Shown here: one piece after another, positions 43,453 through 52,754 of the stretch
How the letters are laid out: every line of letters begins with the position of its first letter
Numbering within the stretch: position 1 is the stretch's first letter
Assembly: GCA_019753155.1 (NCBI GenBank)
Contig: JAIELG010000016.1
Span: 62,001-126,000 of the forward strand
Reading direction: 5' to 3'
Length of the DNA: 64,000 bases
From: Burkholderiales bacterium
GTDB lineage: Bacteria > Pseudomonadota > Gammaproteobacteria > Burkholderiales > JABEVD01
Notes under the pieces: generated by a model
What the model was told of the DNA's origin: nothing
Databases searched by the model: none
Seen by the model: only the letters and a program-made list of their open reading frames with translations
Position numbers and translations under genes: made by a program

Positions 43453-45638
43453 CTCATTTCGGGAGACGGCATGCCAAGGTAATACCCTTGCGCGTAATCC
43501 ACCCCCATCTTCTTGAGTTCGTCCAGGATTTCGGCTGATTCGACGAATTCGGCGACGGTCAGTATGCCCAGTCCCTGGCATAACCTGATCAGGTTATGCA
43601 CCAGGGTGTAATCGACTTTGGAAATGAGGATGTTGCGCACGAAAGCGCCGTCCAGCTTCACGTAATCGAAATGCAGTTCCCTGAGGTAGTGGAAGGAGTT
43701 GTAGCCGCTTCCGAAATCATCCAGCGCGAATGAGAAGCCTTTTTTTCTGAGGTCGGACAAAAATTTGCGCATGTGCGTCATGTCCCCGATGGCGTCCCGT
43801 TCCAGTATTTCGAATACGATGACATGGGGCGGAATGTAGAATTCGCCGCAAAGCTGCTCCGCGAATCCCAGCACCCCTCTGCCCTGGATTTCCTGGGCGG
43901 ACAGGTTGATGAAGAGACGAAACGAATTGTCGCCGCCGGAGATTTTCCCCCTCATGGCGATAAGCGCCTTGTTGATGATGGCGCGATCCAGTTCCCGCCC
44001 CAGCCCGTATTTTTCTATCGTTTCGATGAATGCGCCGGCCGCGACGGTCTCCCCATTGGGTTCGATCAGTCTTGCCAGGGTTTCGTAAGCGAAAATGTTT
44101 CCTGTTTTGCAATCGATGATCGGCTGGTAGTAGGGTATGACGCGATCTTCGCTCAGGGCATTGCGCAGCGTTTCGACGTAATTTCGCGATCCCCTGTTCG
44201 CCTGGATATGGTCGTCGATCGAATCGAGCACGCATACCCCGTCTTTCCCCATCTCCTTGGCGCGGTAAAGCCCCAGGTCGACCCCGGTCATGAGGTCGGA
44301 GGAATTCCTGGCGTCATGGGGGAAGGTCACGAGACCGATCGATGTCGTGATGTGGAAGGTTTTTCCATTCGTGCCCATGAAGGGTATCCTGCGCAATTCC
44401 CCCCTCAGTTTTTCGGCGACGATCAGGGCTTTTTCCTTGTCGATTTCGGTCAGGACGATTGCGAATTCGTCCCCCCCGATGCGGGTTACGAGATCGCCTT
44501 TGCGCATGGAGGAAGTCATGGCTTCCGCGACTTGTTTCAGCACGAGATCGCCGCAGGGATGTCCATAAGTATCATTGACATCCTTGAAGTCATCGAGGTC
44601 GAGCATCAGGATTGAAAATTCATGATTGTGCCGCTCGGACCTGCCGATTTCATATTCCAGCATTTCATTGAAATAACGGCGATTATGCAGCCCGGTGAGC
44701 GGGTCGTGAGTCGAATAGTATTCGAGCTCGGCGAGGGTCTTGCTCAATACCTTGCTGGAGCCGACCACCATCACCATGACCGCGAGAATGGAGCGGACTA
44801 CGCTCGTTTCCTGCGGGCTCAATTTCTGCACCGAACCGTAAGCGACGCCGAGCAATCCGGCAAGATTGAGGGTTTCCAGTTCCGGTATCGAAACGGAAAC
44901 GGTGATCATCTCGATTTCCTCGATGGAATCGAATGCTTCGGGTATGGGGATATGGAATTCTTCTATGTCGAGCGGCGCATCCCCCGGAAGGCCCAATTGC
45001 CCGATCATTTCCTTGGCGAGCTTTTTTCGCACCGAGATTTTGACTTCTTCGGAATAATCCCCGAGATAATAGATGAACAGGGACAGTCCATGCTCTTCGG
45101 AAAAGGCGATGAAGAAGAAGTTGAATGGGAATATGGAGCGAAAGCCCGTCAGGATTTCCCGAACGAACGCTTTCCACTGCGAAACCTTTTCGTGGGAAAG
45201 TATGATGCTCTCCAGCACATGACTCTGGCGTTCGAAGAGATCTTTTTCGATCAGGGTCCCAACCAGTTTTTCAGTGGTCTGGTTGAATTCGAGCAGGATC
45301 TGCTGAAGGTGGCGGCCGTTCGTGTGCCATTGCCGCTCCCGCTCTCCCAGCAGCAAATCGAGGGTCATGTCGAGTCCGGAATTGCGCACCACTGCGCTTT
45401 GCAGGCAGGATGAAATTTCGCGTCTTTCGGATTCGGTGAGGCTGCTGTTTTCGATCTTATGGATGCTTTTCAGAAGATCGGACTCGATTTCGGCATTGAT
45501 GTTATGCACCAGTTTGCCGACGTTGCTGGCAAAAAGATTGGTTCGGGTCTGGCTTTCGAACAGTGAAGCGAATTTTTCCACAACTTGTTGACGCATCTCC
45601 TCGATGTTCCGAGGCGTGAAGGAAAAAATCGAGGTCAT
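43449..45638 (-). CDS. GGDEF-EAL protein with globin-like or GAF-type N-terminal region
   Basis: The 729-residue cytosolic protein has a helical N-terminal region (about 1-170), a GAF-like region (about 170-330), GGDEF with intact RIGGDEF and RxxD inhibitory site (about 345-500), and an EAL domain (about 510-729). The EAL signature is altered: YETLAR for EALLR and AEFVES for AEGVET, while DDFGSG and the NLSAQ asparagine remain; phosphodiesterase activity is doubtful. Its start overlaps the stop of a di-iron-type metallo-beta-lactamase protein, a likely sensory partner. Confidence 0.9.
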   Translation of the reverse strand: MTSIFSFTPRNIEEMRQQVVEKFASLFESQTRTNLFASNVGKLVHNINAEIESDLLKSIHKIENSSLTESERREISSCLQSAVVRNSGLDMTLDLLLGERERQWHTNGRHLQQILLEFNQTTEKLVGTLIEKDLFERQSHVLESIILSHEKVSQWKAFVREILTGFRSIFPFNFFFIAFSEEHGLSLFIYYLGDYSEEVKISVRKKLAKEMIGQLGLPGDAPLDIEEFHIPIPEAFDSIEEIEMITVSVSIPELETLNLAGLLGVAYGSVQKLSPQETSVVRSILAVMVMVVGSSKVLSKTLAELEYYSTHDPLTGLHNRRYFNEMLEYEIGRSERHNHEFSILMLDLDDFKDVNDTYGHPCGDLVLKQVAEAMTSSMRKGDLVTRIGGDEFAIVLTEIDKEKALIVAEKLRGELRRIPFMGTNGKTFHITTSIGLVTFPHDARNSSDLMTGVDLGLYRAKEMGKDGVCVLDSIDDHIQANRGSRNYVETLRNALSEDRVIPYYQPIIDCKTGNIFAYETLARLIEPNGETVAAGAFIETIEKYGLGRELDRAIINKALIAMRGKISGGDNSFRLFINLSAQEIQGRGVLGFAEQLCGEFYIPPHVIVFEILERDAIGDMTHMRKFLSDLRKKGFSFALDDFGSGYNSFHYLRELHFDYVKLDGAFVRNILISKVDYTLVHNLIRLCQGLGILTVAEFVESAEILDELKKMGVDYAQGYYLGMPSPEMR

Positions 45639-46411
45639 CTGGTTTCCTTGGTTTCGAAAATCCCGCTGCCGGTCATCAGGTCGATTCCGCATTGAAGCTC
45701 GTCGAACCAGTTCAGGAAGTCCTTGACGGCGCTTCCCCGATAGATCGCCCCATGCTGGGGAGCGATCATTTCGATATCGAGTTTCGAGACGGCATTCACC
45801 CAGATCCTGGTCGCCCTGTTCGAACACATGTAGCGTTTATGGAAGGGTTCGATAAAGGGCAGATGGTCCTGAAAATCGTCGACGAAAGCGTAATCCCTGT
45901 CCTCGGGCAGCATCGCAGAGCCGATGTCCCCGGAGAACAGGATTTTCGATATGGGGTCGTAAACGTTGATCTGGCCTTCCGAATGCAGGAAATGCGCCGG
46001 CACGAGATCCAGTTCGAAATCGGCGTCGATCCGGCAACGCATGCCTTCGTCAGGCACGCCAACGAAACGGCTCATCTCCCTGATTCCATAATGCGGAAGA
46101 AACCGCATCCAGATTTTAGAAACATAAATGGGCGCCTGGGTGAGTTCGATCCAGGTCGAGATGCCGCCGACGATATCGGGATCCTGATGCGAAAGCACGA
46201 TGGCCTTCAATTCCGCAGGCCCGATGTAGCGCAGCATTTCAGCCAGAACGCGCGGCATGACGCCGAAGCCGCCCGGATCCAGCAGGACGCCGGATTGGTC
46301 ATGCATTACAAGGTACTGGTTGGATCGGACTCCGTCCTCTTCTCCGGGTTCGCTCTCGTTGAGCAGAATGAATTGATGTCTTTCCCCTTCGAACAAGGTG
46401 ACGTTGCGCAT
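45635..46411 (-). CDS. Di-iron metallo-beta-lactamase-fold protein (ODP-like oxygen sensor)
   Basis: The 258-residue protein has the flavodiiron-type ligand set without a flavodoxin domain: His75, Asp77 and Asp79 (SHQDPDIVGG), His143, Asp162 (FSGDIG) and His220 (PQHG). The Glu of the usual HxExD is Asp, as in ODP sensor proteins that bind oxygen at a di-iron site. It is the first gene of a coupled operon with a GGDEF-EAL protein and an Aer-like remnant. I infer oxygen or redox sensing for c-di-GMP control rather than an enzyme role. Confidence 0.82.
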   Translation of the reverse strand: MRNVTLFEGERHQFILLNESEPGEEDGVRSNQYLVMHDQSGVLLDPGGFGVMPRVLAEMLRYIGPAELKAIVLSHQDPDIVGGISTWIELTQAPIYVSKIWMRFLPHYGIREMSRFVGVPDEGMRCRIDADFELDLVPAHFLHSEGQINVYDPISKILFSGDIGSAMLPEDRDYAFVDDFQDHLPFIEPFHKRYMCSNRATRIWVNAVSKLDIEMIAPQHGAIYRGSAVKDFLNWFDELQCGIDLMTGSGIFETKETR

Positions 46412-46544
46412 AGGACTCCCTCAATGATTGCTTTTCAAAAGCCATTGCACGGGTCAATGCTGGCAGGGGGATGGAACGAACAGACCCCGCAGCCATATGC
46501 ACTCACGCAATGGCGTCCAACGGGGTCTGGGTTGGAATCGGGAA

Positions 46545-46573
46545 ATGGTATCAACCCTGCCCAATGCTGTCAA
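46545..46573 (-). promoter_or_regulatory. Sigma-70 promoter of the di-iron/GGDEF operon
   Basis: The minus strand reads TTGACA, 17 bases, TACCAT, followed by a leader of about 130 bases that contains a 9-bp inverted repeat CAGACCCCG/CGGGGTCTG (46481-46529). Confidence 0.6.
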
Positions 46574-46577
46574 ACCT

Positions 46578-46594
46578 GTGTATCACAGTGTATC
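46578..46594 (-). promoter_or_regulatory. Direct repeat next to the promoter
   Basis: GTGTATC-ACA-GTGTATC (plus-strand reading) gives seven-base direct repeats with a 10-base period just upstream of the -35 element, a position fitting an activator site. The regulator is unknown. Confidence 0.4.
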
Positions 46595-46596
46595 GG

Positions 46597-47193
46597 CTAT
46601 CTTGTTTTTGGCATGGGGAGTCTGAGCGTGCCGCTGACGATCCTGGCGGCGATTTCGTCCATTTTTTCTCTTCGGTTGCGGGAATGAGTGCGGATGGCCT
46701 GGAATGCTTCCTCGTGACCGAGGCCATGACGTTCGCGCAGTATGCCGATGGCAACGCTGATGTCGCGCGAGCTTTGCACCGCGCTTTGGAGATGGACTTC
46801 GACCGCTTTCAACGCTCGCAGTTCCTCGCACCTTGCGAGGGCAAGTTCTAGGCTGGGGATGATCTGATGGACTTCCATGGGTTTTACCAGATAGCCGTAA
46901 CCGCCTATGGCGACGGATTCGCTCACCCGCTCATCGTCGGAATAAGCGGTCAAAAATATGATCGGGACATCGCAAATTTTCCTCACCCGTTTGGCGAGGG
47001 TCAAACCGTCCATGATGGGCATGCGAATGTCCAGCAGGATCAGGTCGGGTAGTTCGTTCGAAATGGATTGCCAGGCGATTTCGCCGTTCGATGCGGTCGT
47101 GACACGGTATCCAGCCCGGGACAGGCCATCGGACAGGTCGAGCAGGATGATGCGGTCGTCTTCTGCAATCAGGATATGAGGGCGTTTTTGCAT
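46597..47193 (-). CDS. ANTAR-domain response regulator (antiterminator)
   Basis: The 198-residue protein has a receiver domain (phospho-acceptor Asp55 in LLDIRMPIMDG) and a C-terminal ANTAR RNA-binding domain (about 125-190, including AIGILRERHGLGHEEAFQAIR). Such regulators bind paired hexaloop hairpins in mRNA leaders to prevent termination. It lies five bases after its HisKA_2 partner kinase. The RNA targets are not identifiable by eye in this window. Confidence 0.93.
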   Translation of the reverse strand: MQKRPHILIAEDDRIILLDLSDGLSRAGYRVTTASNGEIAWQSISNELPDLILLDIRMPIMDGLTLAKRVRKICDVPIIFLTAYSDDERVSESVAIGGYGYLVKPMEVHQIIPSLELALARCEELRALKAVEVHLQSAVQSSRDISVAIGILRERHGLGHEEAFQAIRTHSRNRREKMDEIAARIVSGTLRLPMPKTR

Positions 47194-47198
47194 GATGC

Positions 47199-48587
47199 CT
47201 AACCGATAACGGGCGGGAGGAGACGCAGTTCCGCCGTGACTTCCCCGTGCCCCGATTTGAACGCCAGCGAAGCGCCCGTGGGGGGAAGCAAGGCTTCCAC
47301 GAGATTCAGCCCGGTCCCGAGTCCATTTCCGCTTTCGATCCTGAATACATCGCGCCCGGAAGCTGCATTTTCTATCCGGATGATCGTCGCGTTTCTATCG
47401 CCGTTCAAGGTGACCCGGATGGGGGATTTCCTGATATTGCCGTGTTTCACTGCATTTGCGATGAGTTCGTTCACGATCAGCGCAGTCGGCACGCTTTCCC
47501 CTTCTGCAACGATGACGTCGTTGGGAACCAGGACCTGAAGCTTGATGGTCTGGCGACCGTTGCTGGTCGCCTCGGCCGAGTCGCAGATTTGGCTCACCAT
47601 CTTGACGAGGGAGCAGTTCCCCAAACGGGAGATCCCGTGCATGCCATGCACGATGGCAACCGCATGAAGCCTGTCGATCGCCTGTTGCATCCATTTTCCC
47701 AGTTCAGGGTTTTGCCGCATCTGATATCTAAGCAGCCCAATCACGCTCTGGATGTTGTTCTTGATGCGATGATTGACTTCCCGGATCAATGTGTTGCGTT
47801 GGACGCGGGCATGGGCTTTGCGCTGCTCTTCGGCCAGTTTCTCATCCAGGATGTCTTCGCTGAAAACGATGCAGCAAAGGGGCACGCCGGAATGACTGCG
47901 GATAAGGGCGACGGTGAGGCCGACCCAGACTATGGTTTTGTCCTTTCTGACATAGCGTTTTTCAAGTTCGAAGCTGGGGATTTCCTCTCGCAGAAGTTGC
48001 GCGAAAAGATGCATGTCCTTGTCCTGATCGTCTGGATGTATGATGTTCGGGAATGCAAGGCACAGCAATTCCTCCTCGGAATAGCCGAGCAACCCGCAAA
48101 AAGCCTGGTTGACTTTCAGGAAGAACGTGTCTTTTCCGATGATGGATAGCCCGATTGGGCTTTGTTCGAACAACATGCGGAATTTTTCTTCATTCGCGGC
48201 AAGTTTTCGGTGCAGCCTGTTTCGGTGGCTCACATCGCGGATCACCACGAATTGATAGGGCATCGAGCAGGATGTCCTGATCTCCGCCTCGATCGTGTCG
48301 CCATCCAGGCAATTTAATCTTGCCGTGATGAGCGGATTGTCGCCGCTTTTGGTTTGACGCACCTGCAGAGCGTATTCGGGTTCGACGAATTTTTCCGATC
48401 TCAGGCCGACAAGCGATGCCTCATCCTTTGCCTTGAACAGCTTGACCGCGGCGCCGTTGGCGAAAACGACCCGGTTTTCGTTCAAAATCAACACGGCATC
48501 CGGGATCAGATCTATGAATCCACGGATTCCCAATGTGTCGGCATGGGGAAATTCACAGCTTTGTGCTGCCGCTTCAAGGGTTTTCAT
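47199..48587 (-). CDS. PAS-PAS sensor kinase, HisKA_2 type
   Basis: The 462-residue soluble protein has two PAS domains (about 20-130 and 135-255) and a HisKA_2/HATPase module with the phospho-acceptor region REVNHRIKNNIQSVIGLL and the ATP-binding stretches ELIANAVKHG and GLGTGLNLVEALL. This kinase class pairs with ANTAR regulators, as in EutW-EutV. No membrane helix is present, so it senses a cytosolic cue, perhaps redox or a bound ligand. I use the ATG at 48587; the longer frame begins with TTG and lacks a ribosome-binding site. Confidence 0.9.
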   Translation of the reverse strand: MKTLEAAAQSCEFPHADTLGIRGFIDLIPDAVLILNENRVVFANGAAVKLFKAKDEASLVGLRSEKFVEPEYALQVRQTKSGDNPLITARLNCLDGDTIEAEIRTSCSMPYQFVVIRDVSHRNRLHRKLAANEEKFRMLFEQSPIGLSIIGKDTFFLKVNQAFCGLLGYSEEELLCLAFPNIIHPDDQDKDMHLFAQLLREEIPSFELEKRYVRKDKTIVWVGLTVALIRSHSGVPLCCIVFSEDILDEKLAEEQRKAHARVQRNTLIREVNHRIKNNIQSVIGLLRYQMRQNPELGKWMQQAIDRLHAVAIVHGMHGISRLGNCSLVKMVSQICDSAEATSNGRQTIKLQVLVPNDVIVAEGESVPTALIVNELIANAVKHGNIRKSPIRVTLNGDRNATIIRIENAASGRDVFRIESGNGLGTGLNLVEALLPPTGASLAFKSGHGEVTAELRLLPPVIG

Positions 48588-48694
48588 GGTTTCAGAATCT
48601 ATAACATTACTTTTAGAATGGTTTAATCTTAACACAAACGGGAATACTGTAGCCTGCATGGGCAGGAACGAAAGCAGCTTGTACAATATGCATT

Positions 48695-49465
48695 ATGCCA
48701 TTTACTTTAGCTCATCCTGCAGCAGCAGTGCCTCTGTTCCGGCGACTCGGAAAATACGGAGTGCTCTCCGCGCTAGTGATCGGGAGCGTGATTCCCGACA
48801 TGCATACCCTGCTTCCTTTTCATATCGGGAGGGAGCAGACGCACAGCCTCGCCGGGCTTTTCCTGTTTTGCCTTCCGGTCGGATTTTTCTGCTATCTCCT
48901 GTTTCATCTGGTACTGAAGCTTCCCTTGTATTCGCTGCTTCCCCATGCCGTCGCAGCACGGCTGGCCCCTTATGCGCGGCCTCGCGCGCCGCTGCCGAAA
49001 GTGCCGTGGAGCGGGGTTGCGGTTTCGCTCTTCTTCGGGGCGCTCACCCATCTTGCCTGGGATGCATTGACCCATGGCGCGACATTCGGAATCAGGTCTC
49101 TTGGTTTTCTGCAAACCACCCTTTTTTCCATTGGCGAGTATCCCGTTCACTTCAGCGACCCGCTTCAGGCTGCGAGCAGCCTAATCGGTGTCTGGCTGCT
49201 GGTCCGCTGGTCGCTGAACTGGCTGCGCGAGGCAAAACCGGAAGAACTGGAGATCCCCTTGGCGAATGTCGGGAGGCGAGTCATGATCCTGCTGATACTT
49301 CTTTTCGCGCTGGCTGCCATGCTTTCCGGGGTCCAGCGTCACCCCGGCTCCGATTTGTTCAATATAATCGGCAAGCTCGTTTCGGGGATGATGGCTTCGA
49401 TGTTGATCCCGATCTTCGGCTATGGGGTCGCCTGGCATGTCATGAGGCTGCGCAAGGGCGGCTGA
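48695..49465 (+). CDS. DUF4184 membrane protein
   Basis: The 256-residue protein has about six membrane helices and the DUF4184 signature: MPFTLAHPAAAVPLFRR at the N terminus, SVIPDMHTLL and GALTHLAWDALTHG with conserved His/Asp residues. This pattern resembles membrane-bound metal-dependent hydrolases (YdjM-like), but no activity is known for the family. It is one base upstream of mltB in the same direction, so they are probably co-transcribed. Confidence 0.85.
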   Translation: MPFTLAHPAAAVPLFRRLGKYGVLSALVIGSVIPDMHTLLPFHIGREQTHSLAGLFLFCLPVGFFCYLLFHLVLKLPLYSLLPHAVAARLAPYARPRAPLPKVPWSGVAVSLFFGALTHLAWDALTHGATFGIRSLGFLQTTLFSIGEYPVHFSDPLQAASSLIGVWLLVRWSLNWLREAKPEELEIPLANVGRRVMILLILLFALAAMLSGVQRHPGSDLFNIIGKLVSGMMASMLIPIFGYGVAWHVMRLRKGG

Positions 49466-49466
49466 A

Positions 49467-50468
49467 ATGAATCGCCTCTGTTTCTTTTTGTTCGTCCTGA
49501 TTTTTCCAGGCATGCTTCATGCCGAGGCGCCTGGGCAGGGCAAGGATGCGTTCATTGAGCATATGGTCGAAGTCCATGGCTTCGACAAAAACCAGCTCGA
49601 ATCCCTTTTCGGCAGAATCGAGCGGGTGGCAGCAGTCATCCGCCTGGCAAGCCCCGCCCCTGCGGCAAAGCCCAAAGACTGGAAAGCCTATCGCGCCCGT
49701 TTCGTTGAGCGCTCCAGGATAGCGGGCGGGGTGCATTACTGGAACGAACACGAGGGCGCCTTATCGAAAGCCGGCGCAAAATACGATGTTCCGCCTGAAA
49801 TCATCGTTGCCATCATCGGTGTGGAAACCCTGTACGGACGGCATACCGGGAATTTCAGGGTGCTCGATGCCCTGGCAACCCTGGCTTTCGATTATCCCGA
49901 AACGCCGAACCGGGAGGCCCGGATGGCCTACTTTAGAAGCGAACTCGAAAATGCGCTGGTTTTTGCGAGGCAGTCAGGGATCGATCCGCTCTCGCTTTAC
50001 GGCTCCTATGCAGGCGCGATCGGCCTGCCTCAATTCATGCCTGGCAGCATCATGAAATACGGGGTTGATTTCGACGGCGACGGGAAAATCGACTTGACGC
50101 ATTCGCCAGCGGACGCGATCGGAAGCATCGCCAATTTCCTTTTCATGCACGGGTGGAAGAAAGGGGAACCGCTCGTTTTTCCTGTATCTGTTTCGCCGGA
50201 AAACGATGGGTGGAAATCCATGGTCGGAGATATTTCCGCAAAATACAGTGTGCAGGCGCTCGAGGCGGCCGGAATTTCACCGAAAGGCGATATGCCGAAA
50301 TTGAATTTTGGCCTGATCGATCTCGAGAACGGCGGGAATTCGACGGAATATTGGCTGGGTACGGATAATTTCTTTGTCATCGCGCAATACAACAGGAGTT
50401 ACTATTATGCGATGAGCATCGTCGACCTGGGCCGTGCCGTGAGGCGGGCGCGTTTTCATATCCAGTGA
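49467..50468 (+). CDS. mltB: Lytic murein transglycosylase B
   Basis: The 333-residue periplasmic enzyme cleaves peptidoglycan glycan strands to 1,6-anhydro-muropeptides. It has a signal peptide (cleavage near LHA-EAP, no lipobox), the catalytic glutamate Glu120 in IGVETLYGRHTGNF, and the SLT-like segments YAGAIGLPQFMPGS and DFDGDGKIDL (a Ca-loop-like site). It ends overlapping the convergent MshEN gene by 13 bases. Family membership is clear. Confidence 0.93.
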   Translation: MNRLCFFLFVLIFPGMLHAEAPGQGKDAFIEHMVEVHGFDKNQLESLFGRIERVAAVIRLASPAPAAKPKDWKAYRARFVERSRIAGGVHYWNEHEGALSKAGAKYDVPPEIIVAIIGVETLYGRHTGNFRVLDALATLAFDYPETPNREARMAYFRSELENALVFARQSGIDPLSLYGSYAGAIGLPQFMPGSIMKYGVDFDGDGKIDLTHSPADAIGSIANFLFMHGWKKGEPLVFPVSVSPENDGWKSMVGDISAKYSVQALEAAGISPKGDMPKLNFGLIDLENGGNSTEYWLGTDNFFVIAQYNRSYYYAMSIVDLGRAVRRARFHIQ

Positions 50469-51151
50469 TTGGCGAAGGGATTCCTGGCGGTCAGCAGTTC
50501 CTTGTAGCGATGTTCGATGGCCCATTCGATGTCTCCCCTGGGCGCCATGACCGCCAGAACATGTTTTCCGTATGCGAATCTGAGCGCTTTCAGCAGGGTT
50601 TGATCCATAGGGTTTTCCATTGCGACGACAAGGTGGTTGTGGTGGATCAGGCAGGGCATCAGGCCATGCTTTCCGGCAAAGAGCTTGGGCACCAGACTGA
50701 GTGCATCGTGGTCGATCTCGAGCTTGCGCAGGTCTACGGAAGGCACGCCGAGGCGCTTGGCGAGCACGAAGTCGATGGTATCCTGATTCACCACGCCCGC
50801 CGATACCAGGATTTCTCCTATCCTCTTCCTCCCCGAAGCCTTTTGGGCCAGAATCGCTTTTTCGAGTTGCTCGGACGTGATGTAGCCTTCGGAGAGCAGT
50901 TCCTCCCCAAGCAGGGGGATGGGGTGCCGAAGCTGTTTGTCGAGCGCATTTCTGAGGACAGATGCATCCCGGATGATTTCCATGACTGGCGTTATCGGGC
51001 CTGAAATGAGCGCAATGGCCGTTTTCGGAGGTTCCGGTTCAGTCGCGGGGGGGGCTTCGGCAGGTGTTGTTTCGACCGCAGGGCTTTCTTCGATCGCCGT
51101 CTGCGTCGTCTCAAGAGCAGGAAGGTCTTCGAATAAGGCCGGAAATTCCAT
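50456..51151 (-). CDS. Stand-alone MshEN/GspE N-terminal domain protein
   Basis: The protein (231 residues from the ATG; GTG two codons upstream is possible) has an acidic/Pro-rich N-terminal tail and two consecutive MshEN-type motifs, LLGEELLSEGYITSEQLEKA and RIGEILVSAGVVNQDTIDFV, then a GspE N-terminal domain (LGVPSVDLRKL to EWAIEHRY). No ATPase domain follows. MshEN domains bind c-di-GMP, so this may be a free c-di-GMP receptor for a secretion or pilus machine. Arg of the RLGxxL motif is kept only in the second copy. Confidence 0.85.
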   Translation of the reverse strand: MEFPALFEDLPALETTQTAIEESPAVETTPAEAPPATEPEPPKTAIALISGPITPVMEIIRDASVLRNALDKQLRHPIPLLGEELLSEGYITSEQLEKAILAQKASGRKRIGEILVSAGVVNQDTIDFVLAKRLGVPSVDLRKLEIDHDALSLVPKLFAGKHGLMPCLIHHNHLVVAMENPMDQTLLKALRFAYGKHVLAVMAPRGDIEWAIEHRYKELLTARNPFANHWI

Positions 51152-51200
51152 CTTCACGTTCTGTCACAAAATCTTAACGTACCATAAAGCGAGTCCGCTT

Positions 51201-52754
51201 TCAAGTTGCCCGCATGCTGCTTTCCATTGCAGGTTTCGGCGCCAGCAATTCTCCCAGTTTTTTCCATCCTGCGGGATCTGTTGCGTCGCAAAATTGCGCG
51301 GAAAAATGAGATTCTTCAGGCAGAAGCGGCGCATATGAGGCGATTTTTGCATCGAGTACGGCAAGGTCGGCTTCGGAGGCATCGATGGCCAGTTTCGAAC
51401 GCTCCAGGATCCGCTGTTTCAACGTGGGGTAGTCCGCCTGAAGCGATGCAATGGCAAAAGGTATGGTCATGTCGCGCGCGAGTGCCCTGAACTGGTCCCG
51501 CTTTTCATGCTCCAGAAAGGCCGCATCCACGATGACTGGAAAACCAGCCGCGAGCAATTCCCGGGCAAGTGCGAGCAGGCGGGAATAGGCTCTTGTCGAT
51601 GCTTCGGACGAATACATCCCGGCATCGATATCGGAGTGGCTGCGCGCCTGCGGTATTAATTTTGCAAGGCGCTTTCTTTCCACGTCGGAACGGATCCTGA
51701 TGGCCTGGAATCGCTCCAGGGCGGATTGCGAGAACGTGGTTTTTCCGCATCCCGGCAGGCCGTGGGTGATGATCAGGAACGGTTTTCTCGTCGAGAGGAT
51801 GTCGCTTGCGAGTGCGAGATGACTGCGGCATGATCGATGCTCCGTCCTCATGGCATCGACCATGGCGCGCACGATGGCACGACAGGAAAGATAGAAACGG
51901 AACACCCGCATGCCCATGTAATCGCCTGTTTGTTCCAGGTAGGCATTGAGGAGGCGAAAGGCGAAATCCGGGCGACCGTGGTGCATGAGATCCATGACGG
52001 GAAAGGCCATTTCGTTCATCACGTCTATCCAGCGCAATTTCGGATCGAATTCCAGGCAATCGAACGGGACAGGGATGCCCTTGACCAGCGCGATGTTGCC
52101 CAGATGGAGGTCGCCATGGCATTCGCGCACGAATCCCTCTTTCAGTCTGGTTTCGAAAATTTCAGCGCAGGATGCATATTCGTTTTCGAGCTTTTCCTCC
52201 AGAACGGAAATGTCGTCATCGAGGTGAATGCGCAATTCATTGAAAGTGATGCGTACCACATCCAGAATGTCGGCGCCGAACCCGGAAGTTGCACTGGAAG
52301 GGGGGAGGGTATCGTGGAATCTGGCGATTTTGACGGCAAGCGCATCGAGGTGGTCGGGCAAAATTTCGCCTCTTCCGGCCAGGAGATCCAGCCTGTTTTT
52401 CGATGCGAATCGCCTCATCCTGACGGCATACTCGATCGCGGGGGCGCCGCCCAGCACCGGATTTTCCGGGATGCCTCCTATGGGCACGACATCGAGGTAA
52501 AGCATGGGGGCAAGACGCTTGTTGAGCCTGATTTCTTCTCCACAGTAGAAACGGCGCGATTCAATCGACGTGAAGTCGAGAAAACCGGGATGCACCGCTT
52601 TCTTGATCTTGTATGCGTAACGCCCAGCCAGCAAAACCCATGAAATGTGGGTTTCCAGAAGCTTCACGGATTTCGTGGTGTGGGGGTATCGTCCTGGGTC
52701 CAGAAGCGCTGTTACGATCGTCCTTTGCTCGGCGAACGCCGCGCCGACAAACAT
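51201..52754 (-). CDS. APH-like kinase fused to P-loop ATPase/kinase
   Basis: The 517-residue protein combines an aminoglycoside-phosphotransferase-like domain (about 30-320; catalytic HGDLHLGNIA and metal-binding DCLEFDP) with a C-terminal zeta/gluconokinase-like P-loop domain (about 335-500; Walker A GLPGCGKTT). This two-domain family (COG2187 plus COG0645) is widespread but its substrate is unknown. Its ATG overlaps the TAA of a 54-residue gene (TAATG), so the two are translationally coupled. Confidence 0.85.
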   Translation of the reverse strand: MFVGAAFAEQRTIVTALLDPGRYPHTTKSVKLLETHISWVLLAGRYAYKIKKAVHPGFLDFTSIESRRFYCGEEIRLNKRLAPMLYLDVVPIGGIPENPVLGGAPAIEYAVRMRRFASKNRLDLLAGRGEILPDHLDALAVKIARFHDTLPPSSATSGFGADILDVVRITFNELRIHLDDDISVLEEKLENEYASCAEIFETRLKEGFVRECHGDLHLGNIALVKGIPVPFDCLEFDPKLRWIDVMNEMAFPVMDLMHHGRPDFAFRLLNAYLEQTGDYMGMRVFRFYLSCRAIVRAMVDAMRTEHRSCRSHLALASDILSTRKPFLIITHGLPGCGKTTFSQSALERFQAIRIRSDVERKRLAKLIPQARSHSDIDAGMYSSEASTRAYSRLLALARELLAAGFPVIVDAAFLEHEKRDQFRALARDMTIPFAIASLQADYPTLKQRILERSKLAIDASEADLAVLDAKIASYAPLLPEESHFSAQFCDATDPAGWKKLGELLAPKPAMESSMRAT

